DNA from: Ambrosia x helenae
Lineage: Eukaryota; Streptophyta; Magnoliopsida; Asterales; Asteraceae
NCBI GenBank assembly: GCA_030844895.1
Contig: CM061234.1
Span: forward strand, 10,695,173 to 10,759,172
Reading direction: 5' to 3'
Length of the DNA stretch: 64,000 nt
In this document: positions 44,655 through 56,900 of the stretch, in pieces
Layout: every line of letters begins with the position of its first letter
Position numbering within the stretch: position 1 is the first letter of the stretch
Program-made: the position numbers and the translations under genes
Notes under the pieces: model-generated
Databases searched by the model: none
Seen by the model: only the letters and a program-made list of their open reading frames with translations
Told to the model about the DNA's origin: nothing

Positions 44655-45057
44655 GGGGAGGGTTATCTTGAGAACGCTAAATATCGCGAGAACCGTGAGA
44701 ACAAATGAGAAAACCAATCAAAATCATTTTTTTTCATTACAAACCTAATTATAATCAAAATACAACATTAAAAAACAAATTTTCTTTCCAAATAATTCAT
44801 CTTCTCTTGCAAAAACACTTTCAATTTAACTTTTTACACATGTGTAAATGAAACAGTTTACACATGTATAAACAGTAAATTTACACGTGTAAAAACAATT
44901 TATTTCCGTATACGTTTGAATTTTTACGCGTAAATTGTGTTTTTGGGATTGTATTTTAGTAATAAAGATAAGTGTAAAAAGAAAATTTTGATTTGAATGG
45001 TTTTAGATGGCGTTCTCGCGGTTCGCATGAAATATAGGTGTTCTCAAATTAACTTTT

Positions 45058-45060
<3 letters not shown>
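44655..45060. mobile_element. MITE inserted in a TA microsatellite
   Basis: The left end AGGGGAGGGTTATCTTGAGA and the inverse right end AGGAAAAGTTAATTTGAGA share GAGAAC, CGCGAGAAC and related words. Both sides are TA repeats. The interior contains the palindromes TTTACACATGTGTAAA (44833-44848) and TTTACACGTGTAAA (44880-44893). A related end (GTAGGGATCCTTAGAAAAC) lies at 33566 and 63053, also after TA-rich DNA. Confidence 0.6.

Positions 45061-45100
<40 letters not shown>
45061..45100. repeat. (TA)20 microsatellite
   Basis: Forty bases of perfect TA between the MITE and the MULE. A shorter TA run (57321-57340) borders the MULE's other end, fitting insertion into a TA repeat. Confidence 0.95.
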
Positions 45101-45103
<3 letters not shown>

Positions 45104-45285
45104 GCGGTTATTCTACAAGGTCAATAAATCGTGCGAAGGATGCGAAGTCATCCTAACCATCCATCAATCATCAAATCATACGTATTCTTACGTCATTAAA
45201 TAAAAAGTTAGGAGTGGCAGTTTTGTAAATAAATGAGAGATTAGACAGTTAATAAGGGTATTATCGTCAAGTTTTCTACAATCAA
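45101..45285 (+). repeat. MULE left terminal inverted repeat
   Basis: Imperfect inverted partner of 57220-57320. The best shared words are GTGCGAAGGATGCGAAG and GGGTA(T/C)TATCGTCA. It includes an internal repeat GCGAAG x2, a candidate transposase-binding site. Confidence 0.75.
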
Positions 45286-45749
45286 ATTATACAATCATAA
45301 CAAAGAGACCGTTCAGTCTCATTTAAACACAAAACTTCCCCCAAAAAAACGAAATCAAAACTCAAAAAACCCTATTTCAAAATCATCAATCAACTCCATT
45401 TCTACGCAGATTAACCATGAAATACTCAAAAGTATATGAAAGTAAGTACATTACGTTATTCTCTAACAAATTTTACATTGAAAATTATCTAAAAATTTAC
45501 ATTATGCATGTTACAGGAAGAAAAAGAGGAACAGAGACTGATACTCAAAAAAACGACAATGATGAAGGTAAATGAGTATTACGTGAATTAATATTGTTAT
45601 TATGCTGTGAAATTGTACTAAAATACGTATTTCTAATTGTCAGGGCCAAGCAAAATTGCAATAACCAGAAATCAAAGTGACAAATTCGAGATTAGAAGTA
45701 AAGCAAACCATGACAGGCCTTCAAAGAAAAATGGTACAGAGAATTTTTT

Positions 45750-46385
45750 TTGTTATGTGTTACGTGATTTTAGTAATAGAACTAGAAATGATTTTGTCTA
45801 TGTTACGTTATTTTGGTAATGGAAATGTAGTGATTCTGTCAATGTTACATGATTTTAGTAGTGATTATGTGTTACGTGATTTTTAGTAATAGAACTAGAA
45901 ATGATTATGTCTATGTTACGTTATTTTCGTAATGAAATTTGTAATGATTCTGTCTATGGTATATGATAATTATGTCTATGTTACGTTATTTTGGTAATGA
46001 AAATGTAGTGATTCTGTCAATATTACGTGATTTTAGTAAAATGAAATAGTAACGATTATGTGTTACGTTATTTTGGTAATGAAATTTGTAATGATTCTGT
46101 CTATGGTGCATCATAATTATGTCTATGTTGCGTTATTTTGGTAATGGAAATGTAGTGATTATGTTAATGTTACATGATTTTAGTAAATGAAAAATAGTAG
46201 TGATTATGTGTTACGTGATTTTAGTAATATAACTAGAAATGATTTTGTCTATGTTACGTTATTTTCGTAATGAAATTTGTAATGATTCTGTCTATGGTAT
46301 ATGATAATTATGTCTATGTTACGTTATTTTGGTAATTGAAATGTAGTGATTCTGTCAATGTTACGTGATTATAGTAACAGGTTGA
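45750..46385 (+). repeat. 43-bp minisatellite in intron
   Basis: About 15 degenerate units of the form TATGTTACGTTATTTTGGTA...ATGATTCTGTC fill the third intron of the Ulp1-like gene, mixed with half units (TATGGTATATGATAATTATG). Most units begin with TTACGTTATTTT or TTACGTGATTTT. A higher-order pattern of several units is repeated. Confidence 0.85.
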
Positions 46386-48429
46386 ATATGATAATAATGT
46401 TGCCATTTTTTACTTCAATTTATCTGCAGTGAACAATGAACTTGTTGATATACAAAAAAAGCCTGAGAATGTCATAGAAGTTATTGATGCACCAGAAGTG
46501 CCTCAAAATTCACCACCAAGAAACCAATTTGTTATGTACTCAAATATAAAATTGAATGTAAGGGTGTCTGTTGATAACCTGAATGAGGCGATGGCAAACT
46601 TATCACGTGCGCAGAAAAAAGCAATCAAATAGATGGGATTTGAAGCTTTTTTATCGATGAACATTAAAACAGTGCCAACAAAATTAGCAAGGTGGTTATT
46701 GGTGAATTATGATGATAGACGAAATGAGTTGAATGTAGGAAACCACATCATTCAAGTTACAAGCCAGAAAGTTCAACAAATCCTTGGTGTCCCAATGGGT
46801 AAACACCCAGTAAATGAAAAAAACAAACCAAGGAAGGGATTATCTAACACAATGAATGTTTGGAAGTCCCAATTTGAGCATAACAAAATTTTAGACTCTG
46901 ACGTGAAGAAAAAAATAATTGAAGGCAACAGGGGAGACTGGATTTTCAAGTTGAACTTCCTTGTTCTTTACAACTCTATATTTGGGCAATCAACATAGAG
47001 TTCAACAGTGAATAAAATGTTCTTGAAAGGAGTGCGAGATGAAAAAACAATAAAAAATTTGAATTGGTGTGATTACTTAATTTTGTGTCTCAAATGAACA
47101 AAAGCAAGCTGGAATGGAACTAAAATGTATAATGGACCTTTGCCTTTTCTTGCGGTATGTTTTTAATTCATAATTATGTAATGTATAAATACAAATTACG
47201 TATAAAACTGTAATGATATATATTACGTAATGTATTCTTACTAATTACGTAATGATCAAATGTTAACTTTATTCACATGACAGCTGCTTTATGTACATGA
47301 AAAGAGGCTATCACATGCTCATGAAATAGCACAAACACCAGCAATTAAGTACATTAGCACCCAGAATTTGTCTGATGTTGATAAACATTTGTATGACAAT
47401 GGGCCATTTTCAACTGATGAAGAAGATAATGAGGATGAAGAAGGAAATGATGAAGTAGAAAGTCCTAGAAATGAAGAAGAACATAATGATGAGGATGAAG
47501 AAGATGATGGTGGAAATGAAGATGCTGGTGGTGTTGGTGGAGATGATTATGATGGTGAAGAAGGTGATGCAGAAAAAATGGAAGAAGATGGTAAGAATGA
47601 AGCTGCAAATGAAGATACATACATTCAGCATGATGAACAGCAAATCTTTCTTGAACAACAGATCCTCATGGATCTCAATCAAAATCAAGATTCACAAGAA
47701 TTCAACAAAGTGTATGAAACAACAAAATCACTCTCTGACATTGATGATTTCTTGCAAAATTACAACACTCCACAAGTTCCTAATGTAAGTGCATTACCTA
47801 TATACAATTACGTAACATGCATATGTATATAGGATTTTTAAAAATCACGTAATATTTGCAGGCTGGTGATTCAAATGATGAGAATACCAAAGATGTGACA
47901 ACAACAACACCAAAAATACAAAAAGTTGCAGCTCAAAAGTCAACAGATGAGAGCATAAAAGGGTCAAAAAAGAAAAAGACGACGGGAAAGAAGAAAGACA
48001 AAAGTCTTTACCCAATTGATGAGAATGTAAGTAACTGTAATTTATTATGCATTTTGCTATAATAGAAAATTTTATTCACGTATTGTTTGCAAGAATGGCT
48101 TTCAAAGATAGAAAACAAAATGGAGAAGTTTCAAACATATGTTGCTGAAATAGATGAAATTTTCGAATAAGCCACTTCAAATTTTTTAGACAGCAACCTT
48201 ATACGTGAGAAGCAAAGAAAATGGAAGTCATGGGTATCAAGTTACAAATCGAGTAATGAGGAAAACATAGAAGATAAAAATTACGTAATGTATATTTAAA
48301 TGATAAAGAAGTTAGTTAAAAATTACGTAATGGATATCAAAAAAGTATATTAGTAGTTGCAGGTGAAAAGGAAAACCAGAACAGTGTTAGCACAGGGATG
48401 CTAGATGCAATAGTGATTGCAGCTGAAAC

Positions 48430-48935
48430 ACTAGAAGGTAAAAAATCACGTAACACATTATTTGTCAAAACTTATTAATGATCAGAATATGTAATTATAG
48501 GTGAAAAAGAAGATTTGAATGAAAAGGCAACAACTTCACATAGTGTTAGCATCGGAATGCTAAATGCAATGATCGCCGCAACTGAACAACTTGAAGAAAC
48601 AAATAAGGAAGAAGTTGTGAAAGAAGGTAAAGACATAATGGATGATTTGAAAGATGCAACAACAAATGAACCACCTGTCGATAAAGGTAAAAAATCACGT
48701 AACACATTATTTGTCAAAACTTATTAATGATCAGAATACGTAATTACAGGTGAAAAAGAAGATTTGAATGAAAAGGCAACAACTTCACAGAGTGTTAGCA
48801 CCGGAATGCTAAATGCAATGATCGCCGCAACTGAACAACTTGAAGAAACAAATAAGGAAGAAGCTTTGAAAGAAGATAAAGATATAATGGATGCTTTGAA
48901 AGATGCAACAACAAATGAACCACCGGCCGATAAAG
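48430..48935 (+). repeat. Tandem exon-intron duplication (about 250 bp, x2)
   Basis: 48500-48750 and 48751-48935 plus the preceding intron are nearly identical: the exon encodes GEKEDLNEKATTS...NEPPxDKG twice, and the introns share AAAAAATCACGTAACACATT. A more diverged upstream exon (48364-48439) is a third relative. Confidence 0.9.
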
Positions 48936-51124
48936 GTAAAAACAATTCCGTAATGTTTATACTAAATGAAACTTATATGAATGTATATAAATTGTTAACT
49001 AAAATCAGGAAATGAGGCCCTAGAGAGTGACAGCGCAGATATGATTGCTGAAATGATAAAAGCAGCCGACAAAGAAGAAAAGAATGCAGCTTTGGAAACT
49101 TCAACCACACAAACATCATCCGAACATGTCAGTTCGCAATTCTTGAAAGAATTGAATGAGTTTGAAGAAAGATCTAGGAAAGGAAAAGAAATCGAGACAT
49201 CGGAGGGAGACAAAGTAGAAGAAATACAAAATGAAAGCTATGAAAGCTATGAAGGACCAAGTTTCGATCTGAATCTCTCCCAAGATGATGCACCTACAGA
49301 TGTAATTCCAGATCTACCATTCCTACAAAACTCTGAAGCTGATGTCGAAACACCAAAAACAGTAGGGAGACTAATAGTTAGTCAATCACTGGAGTCAACT
49401 ATAGCCCAGAAACAAGTTGAAAGTGCAAAAAGAAGAAGGATGTTGGCTGGACCTCTGAAGTCTCCTTACATTCAACGCCAGGTGGTAATGAAGAACAAAA
49501 TAACTGATGATGAAAACATAATTGCGCAGTTTATATTTGCAGCCACAGAGGCAACACGGTAAGAAAAACCTTATATTACTTTAATTTGTTATTAGAAAAA
49601 TTACGTAATGAATATTTTCAGAACATAGTTTATTACAAAAAATTACATAATGTGTATTAAAACTTATCTTCCACAGTGATGTTGTATTCGAGCCAGCAGA
49701 TGGGACTCCATTCTTCAAAGTGGTATTTGAATGCTTATACTGTCACACCCTCAGATTCCCACGTGCGGAGTTCTACCGCGAGGCGTGTGACACACCAGGA
49801 TCCAAGTCAACGGTCACAATAAACGACGTCTAAATGTAAAAACGTACGTAAACAAAAACCATGCATAAGATTTAAAACCAACATTCAACAGTGCAGAAGC
49901 ATTCAGAGTTTACAAAAGTCATGCAGAAATAAAACACAAGTTCAAAAGTTAACAGTTCCAAGACATGCAAATGAGACCCTAGACGCGAGACGACTCCAGT
50001 GCGACTCCGTGCGCCTATCTGACAGCTGCTACCTTAGCGACCTGAGAAAACATGCTAAAAGAGTCAACATATAATGCTGGTGAGTTCACAGGTTTTATTT
50101 AAACGTTTAAAGTGATCCTTCGAACACCGTTACCATCACAGTTACTACTATGCTTGTGAGAACGCTAGCTAGGCGTAGAATAAGATACTCATACGGGTGA
50201 AACCATTGCTGACTATGCCGTTTATTGACCCTTAGTTTCCTATGGGCTACCGTCATCACCGGTAGACCTTGTTTTATTAGAGACAATATGCACTCGCCCG
50301 GTCCAACCGTCGAGTGGGGCTTGTCAGTTCCCAATAGCGCTATCCATATTTCCCCGCCATACGCCCATGTTAGTGGTTTCTAAGGGACTTTTTGATGAAC
50401 CGTATAGTAATAATAAGTAAGCCATAGTATAACGTGAAAAAGAGTCATAAGTCATAAAAGAGTTTAAGATGAAACTGAGCCATAAGTCATAAAAGAGTTT
50501 TAAGCATGTTTCTCCCCCGAAAGCAAAAACCGTAAAATGTGGGGCCGTGAACTCACCTTAGGTTGCGTCTTCCGTTTAATGAGTAAACCGCTTATGTGAT
50601 ATGAGTAAACCGTTTGTAAGATATGATAGTCCCAACTATTGGCGACCTATCATAAGATATGTGTCAAGTTAGACTAATAACCCGTCGGGTTCATTAGTCC
50701 CTAAGTCCAGTCCATGACCATTATGTGTCCGAAAAGCGTGTTTGACCGACAACCAGACTACGTAAGACAAGACTCGACATCCCATTGGTGACCCGACATT
50801 CCACGTGTTCATCTCATACTCAAACATACACAAATCATGCAACTTAGTACTTAACATGTGTTAAAGTTCAACGAGTCTAACACATAGGTCAAATAACGCA
50901 CAAACAAGTCCATACATGTGTTACTATGTTACTAGGCATGTCACGGGGTTCCTAGCATGTTCCTAGGTGTCGAATCGGGTTTCGGAATGTCAAAATACAC
51001 TTATAACAGCAGTACACGCGATTAGGAACTTAGCATGCAATTAGGAAAAGTTAACTAGTGATTAGGAGTCATAAGACATGCTATTCTGAAGTTAGCTAGC
51101 AATTAGGATCACAATTGCATGGTG

Positions 51125-51225
51125 GGTAGGCGATTAGGCTCCCTAATCGCCTATAGGGTATGTGATTAGGGGCTAATCGCCTACAGCATAGGCGATTGGG
51201 AAATCCTAATCGCCTACGCTGTTTT
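51125..51225 (-). promoter_or_regulatory. Second GGCGATTAG cassette in solo LTR
   Basis: GGCGATTAG, CTAATCGCCTA and AGGCGATTGG words lie here, about 1.3 kb into the LTR on the minus strand. They use the same word as the cassette at 52040-52262. Confidence 0.45.
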
Positions 51226-52010
51226 GTTCAGCCTTTTTCACGCGTTTAACCCTCCAAATCAGATCCGAAACATGTGTAAACACCCAATGTCAATCATGAC
51301 ACATTAACAAACATATTTCAAGCAAAACCCCTAAGTTTTCATCATTCTAACAGTCCTGAATGCGAGCGTTTTCCCAAAATAGTAAACTTAACATGTAAAC
51401 ATCACATCAACATGCAAGAACTTGCCCTAAATAGCAAATATCCAGATTTCACCACATAACCACGTTGTCCGATAGTATCCTACTACTCTAGCATCATCCT
51501 AAAGCAAACCCTAACATCATACAATCAACAACACACCTCATAGCATCCTTAATCATTCAAAATCATTCAAATGGGTCAAAACATCAAACATCAACAACAC
51601 ACAACCAAAACCATCCAAACTCCTAGGACATCATCATACTAACTCATAACAACCATGAATACCTAAATAACACAAGAACAATCATGTTTCAATCATAAAA
51701 AATCCTACCTTTAATCACATATAACACATATAACACACATAAAGGTTTGGGTTTGTTTAAAAAACGGTTTTTTAATGGATTTTCAAAGACAAAAACATTT
51801 ATAAGTCAGGTCTGGACTTTTAGGGAACAAAATATAATCATTTAAAGGTTTGGGTTTGAAGAACACACCTTGGATTTAAGAGGAAATGATGGAATAAGCT
51901 TGGAAATGGTTGTTTTGATGTAAAAACGAGTTCCAGAGGGTGTTTGTGTGTTGGTATGGGTTATGGGACGGCTAGGGTTGCACAAATGGTGTTTTGGAGG
52001 TCAAGGGTGG

Positions 52011-52262
52011 TATTTATAGGCGTTTCTAGTCATTTAAGACACGTCAGGCGATTGTGCAGCAGGTCCATGCGATTAGGGCTGCTAATCGCCTACCCTATAG
52101 GCGATTAGGGCTAATCACCCCCTATCAGCATGCAATTAGGGCTAATCACCTATAATATCATGCAATTAGGGCTAATCACCTATAATATCATGCAATTAGG
52201 GCTAATCACCTATAATATCATGCAATTAGGGCTAATCACCTATAATATCATGCAATTACGTG
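52011..52262 (-). promoter_or_regulatory. GGCGATTAG cassette, 30-bp tandem repeat and TATA box
   Basis: On the minus strand the LTR has five units of a 30-bp repeat (starts on the plus strand at 52131, 52161, 52191, 52221, 52251), then TAATCGCC/GGCGATTAG words, then TATAAATA (52018-52011). This order suggests upstream elements plus a promoter about 500 bp into the LTR. Confidence 0.55.
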
Positions 52263-53454
52263 TAATCGCTGTTTTAACATATGTAGACACGTATACACAT
52301 ACCGACAAGTCACATAAAGATTATAAACACATAATTCATGAAAACAACCACGTTCACACTCGTTCACCAATTCCCGGGACTCGAGACCTGCGTGTGTTAA
52401 AACCTCAATGATGCACGACTCGACTCGACTGACCCTGTCATGTGTAATGTATGCGCGACTCGCTAAGGTAGACTTACTAAGTTTTCAAAAAGTTAGTTAC
52501 CGGAGTTTGCCGGGTGTCACATATACCCTGGAATAACATTATCATATAATGTTTTGGATGCATGGTCGCATGTGCTGAACCACAACGAGAAGAAAAGAGC
52601 TCCAGGTTCACCATTTAGGTTGTTTGTTCAAACAAATATTCTGGTATGCTCCTTAGCTTTTTCATGTAATACATAAATTATAATAACGTAATGGTTATGC
52701 TAAATTACGTAATGTATGCTAAATTTACAGCCAAGTGACTGCTTCAAGCCTCAATATGATGATTTAAAGCGAATGGACACCATGACAGCGAACTTAAATC
52801 TTGCACTTAGCAAAAATGAAATAAAATCAATCAATGAGGTGGATTTGTTGTTCATGCCCATCGTATCTTCGGACCACATATATGTAATATGTTTCAACAT
52901 GAAGAACCCGAAGATAGAAATACTGGACAACAGCAAGCTTGGAAATAATAGCAAATACGATTACATCATAGTGCCATTGGTAAAAAAAATATTTTTACTT
53001 AATATTATTTTGATGTTAGTTAATTACGTAATGCTTATGGTAAATCACGTAATGTATGCAAAAGGAAGCTTTGTGCAACTACATGATGGTTAATGAACAC
53101 CCCATGACTCCTAAAATGGTAAGCAAAAAACCAGTGAGAGTTCAAATGGAATGGAGAACTACACAAAACAAAATCGAGTGTGGGGTGTTCACAATGAGGC
53201 ATATGGAGACTTTCATGAGCACATATAGAAGAAAACGGGTTACTGATTTTCAAAAAGAGGGAGCAACTCAAATGCAGATTGATGACCTTCGCTACAAATA
53301 TCTAGCAAAAATCCTACTCTCCGATGCCAACAAAAATAAAAATTTAATTGATCGTCTGGCTAGGGAATTTCATCAAAAGGAATACAGTGAAAAGGCGAAG
53401 TACAAGCAGAACTCATTCCAAACTCTTGTGAAAAGACAAAATGATCATGTTTGA

Positions 53455-53958
53455 CTAGTTTTAGTGTCATGTGTCGGAATGTCATGATACAATTTAACAT
53501 TTGGTTTTTGTATGGCAAATGTCCTGATACAATTTAACATTTTTCTTGTCAGATACTACATTATATGAATGATTATGTATGTTTCTGATTATGTTGAATG
53601 ATTGAGTTGATTGTGTATGGCCTGATTATATTGAATAATAATGTATGAATGATTATGTATGAAACTGATAATGGTTACCTAACATACAAATACAATTACG
53701 TAACATACAAAAAAACATGTATGATAATGGTTATATGTTAATCATGTATGAAACTGATAATGCTTACCTAACATAAAATTACGTAACATGTCAAAAAATG
53801 TAAAGTAATGGTTATATGTGAATGATTATGCTATGATACAATTACGTAACATGTCAACTAATTACGTAATGAAATGCAAAAAAAACCATCTGTGTACAAA
53901 AAAATCACGTAACAATGTAAAGAAAATGATTCAATGTCAATTTAACAAAAAAACATAA
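53455..53958. other. Spacer between convergent MULE genes
   Basis: AT-rich with repeated GAATGATTATGTATG-like words and several TTACGTAA sites. It must hold the 3' ends of both transcripts. No gene is seen. Confidence 0.6.
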
Positions 53959-56900
53959 TCAATCATCGCCAACTTCATATTCCGAATCTAAACTATTATC
54001 CGCTTCTGCTTCATTGACGGGTTCTTTCCCTTTGTTGTTAGCTGTTGCAGTCCCTTTAAGAACTTCACATGTGCGCCTATCATGACCACTACCCCCACAT
54101 ACTTTGCAATTTCTTGATCTCTTCCCTGCACGACTAATCGCTTGTTCACGTTTTGATTTAAACCTTTTGCGTGACCCACAACCCTTATTCCTAATACCAT
54201 GAGGAACATGAACAACAGCCTCAGTTTGATGTGGAGCCCCAATAATAGCTTGAATAATTTCTTTCTTCTTGGCTGATATCCTCTGAATACCAGCTTCATC
54301 TGTCTTCTCTTTCATCGCTTTTAGCTCGTCTCTAAACAACTTCAACTTTTCAAAATCAGTAATCAACTTATTAACTACATACTCACTCAAATGCATTATA
54401 TCACGAACAACATCATTAACACTTTGATGGTCTCCATTTTCATCATTATGCATCACCAACGACAAGCTCGACCGAGAGGGACTATTGCAAATAACATCAC
54501 TCCTCCAGCGATCAAGAATGTATCTGCTGGGAATTTCATTTATATCACACAACCTTAAAACTAAAAAAGCATGTCGACACAATAAACCATATCCCTCAAA
54601 ACGCTTGCAAGAACATAAAATTGTCAAATCTTCCAGGTTAAATTTAACCTGCAATACAAAAAGATCTCCATAAAAAAATAAAATACGTAATGAGGTATAT
54701 GAAAGTGAGAGACTAATGAAACAGATAATTACGTAATGTCTGTTACAATGATATGTAAAAAATTACGTAACATAAAAAATAAATTATACATACCTCTATC
54801 AAACCGGCACCATACGCAGAACGATCTTTTATTAGAAACGTCCCTATATCTCCTTCATGTGAAAGAAAGACATTTATGCATTTATGCACAGCTCCGTAAA
54901 TTTCTTCTTGGACATCAAAGAAAATACTTCTTGTATATAATTTCGCAGCTTGCACCTCAATAGGATAATCAGTCCAAAAATCCGGTGTTTTATACCTCGT
55001 CTCATGATCATTTTTCCTATGAGTATACCTTTGGGATTCCATGGAAGTATCAAAATGACTAATAAACTCAAGAAGCGTTAATTGAGCATTGGAAACTTGA
55101 CCAAAGAAATGATTTTCACATTCAGATCTTGAAGTAGTACGCATAAGACCTGACATTGGCTCCAATCCCTTTTCAAACTCTTCTGGTGAAATAGAATCTG
55201 TCCAAACAATGTCGCACATACGCTGTTTAAAATCATCATTGTTGCCTAATGCAGTACCAACCTATAAAATAACAAAAACACATATTGTTATGAATTTTTG
55301 AATTTAAATAATCACGTAATAAAAATATGTTATACAAATAAAAAGCCTTGAAAATCACGTAACATACACAAATCAAAAATCATATCATAAAATAATCACG
55401 TAATAAAAATATGGTATACAAATAAAATCCTTGAAAATTACGTAACATACAAAAAATCAAAAAACATAGCAAAAATGACATACCTTATCAGCAACCTTTT
55501 TCATGATGTGCCACATGCACAATCTATGCTTACTATTTGGTAAAACTGTTGCAACTGCTTGTTTAATAGCAGGATCTTGATCGGTAACTACAACAAGCGG
55601 TTCTTTACCAAAACACTTCTTGAAACAAGTTAACAGCCATGAGTAGGATTCAATTGTCTCTGAACTCAGCAATCCAGCACCTAGAGTTATATTGTTGCAG
55701 TGATTATCGATACCGTTAAATGAAACAATACCATCTTGTATCTAAAAAAGAAAAAAATTAAATTAATTAAACTGAAATAATTACGTAAAATGAATAAAAT
55801 AATTACGTAATGAACTTACTTGTTAGAATTGAAAGTAGCATCGAATGAAACAACATCACCAAAAACTTTATAACTTCTTTTTGCATGCTCATCAGCTCAA
55901 AATAATCCAGTTAACTATCGTTTAGTGTCATGACTATACTCAAAATAAAAATCAGGAAGAAAGTCTTGCTTCTTCTGCAGCATATTAACTACCATATCCG
56001 CATCATACTCACCAATATATAAGTTCAAATCCCTTTTAAAATTTTTGAAATCTGCAGCAGTAGCACCAACTTGTTCAAAACCACCATAAATCGTCCTCAT
56101 TAGATTAAAAGCCTTAACAAGACCCATATTTACTTTGGACATATTGCATAACACTTGCATTTGTTGATATGTCAAATTACGTGATGATGGAAGAAATTGC
56201 ATATCTTCTGGAGAAACCAAGTAATGGTTATGCTCTTCAACAAACTTTGAAACTTTAAAATTTTGTCCATTCTCTGACGAAAAAACTATATGAGCATTAC
56301 AACCTGTTCTCTGCGATGGTTAATTCCTACTTTTACCATTTTGAAGACTATCAAACGCTTTACAAGGTTTGAATCCTTCCTTTGAACAAACCAAATGCTT
56401 CAACTTAAGAATCTCACCATGGACATATTGACCTCCTTTGCGAACACTAAATCCAGCATTTTTTGCATATGTCAAATAAAACTCATACGCATGATCAATC
56501 GATGGAAATACCATATCAACACATGGCGTCATAGAAGAGGCAACTTGTGGTTTATAAACTGTTGAAACAGCCCTAGTAAAACTACTTTCACCTCTATCAT
56601 TGAAAATAAAACCTGGAAATCACGTAATAACCATTAAAAACACAGTAACATATTGGCCTAATAAAGCATAAATATAATAACGTAATGAAATTACGTAACG
56701 AAAATTAAGTAACATGAATATAATAAACAAACAAAAAAAACACGTAAAATTGTGATATTGTGATATGAAACAAACAAAAACACAAAAAAATAACGTAAAT
56801 ACTATCATTAATCCAAGAAATAAAAAAAAGATGAATTTAATAACAAAACAAAGAAGAAATAACGTAATGCTTTCATAAATAGAAAAACAACGAACAATCA

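Larger units (their letters stand above)
49741..52521 (-). mobile_element. Solo LTR inserted in the Ulp1-like exon
   Basis: The 2,781-bp unit has, on the minus strand, ends TGTGACACCCGGCAAACTCC and ...GAGGGTGTGACA, and a perfect 5-bp duplication TATAC (49736-49740 and 52522-52526). Removing it and one TATAC rejoins the exon in frame (FECLY then PGITLSYNVLDAW). It is related to the LTRs at 8026 and 59967. Frames in it are not genes; the MQLGLITYNI repeat frame is the translated 30-bp tandem repeat. Confidence 0.92.
45417..53454 (+). pseudogene. Ulp1-like cysteine protease gene of MULE
   Basis: Multi-exon gene; exons include 45417-45441, 45517-45567, 45644-45733, 46430-47155, 47282-47785, 47862-48027, about 48090-48270, 48364-48439, 48500-48687, 48751-48935, 49010-49560, 49678-49740 plus 52527-52643, 52731-52980 and 53066-53454. 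The N-terminal half holds the conserved block MNIKTVPTKLARWLLVNYD...QQILGVPMGK seen in plant transposon Ulp1 proteins; the middle is acidic, then Lys-rich (GSKKKKTTGKKKDK). The C-terminal C48-type domain has the His (VSSDHIYVICFN), an Asp (EILDNSK) and the Cys (KIECGVFTMRHMETF). Such enzymes cleave SUMO-like conjugates. In-frame stops at 46630, 46996, 47095 and 48168 and a 2.8-kb solo LTR inside an exon (49741) destroy it. Confidence 0.82.

Noticed and set aside
45637..45886. Two overlapping frames as separate small genes
   Set aside because: One is exon 3 of the Ulp1-like gene read into the intron; the other is translated minisatellite.
47410..47688. Ile/Phe-rich minus-strand frame
   Set aside because: Shadow of the acidic exon of the Ulp1-like gene.
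52130..52411. 93-residue frame with a decapeptide repeat
   Set aside because: It is the translation of the 30-bp tandem repeat in a solo LTR; the opposite strand carries the LTR promoter.
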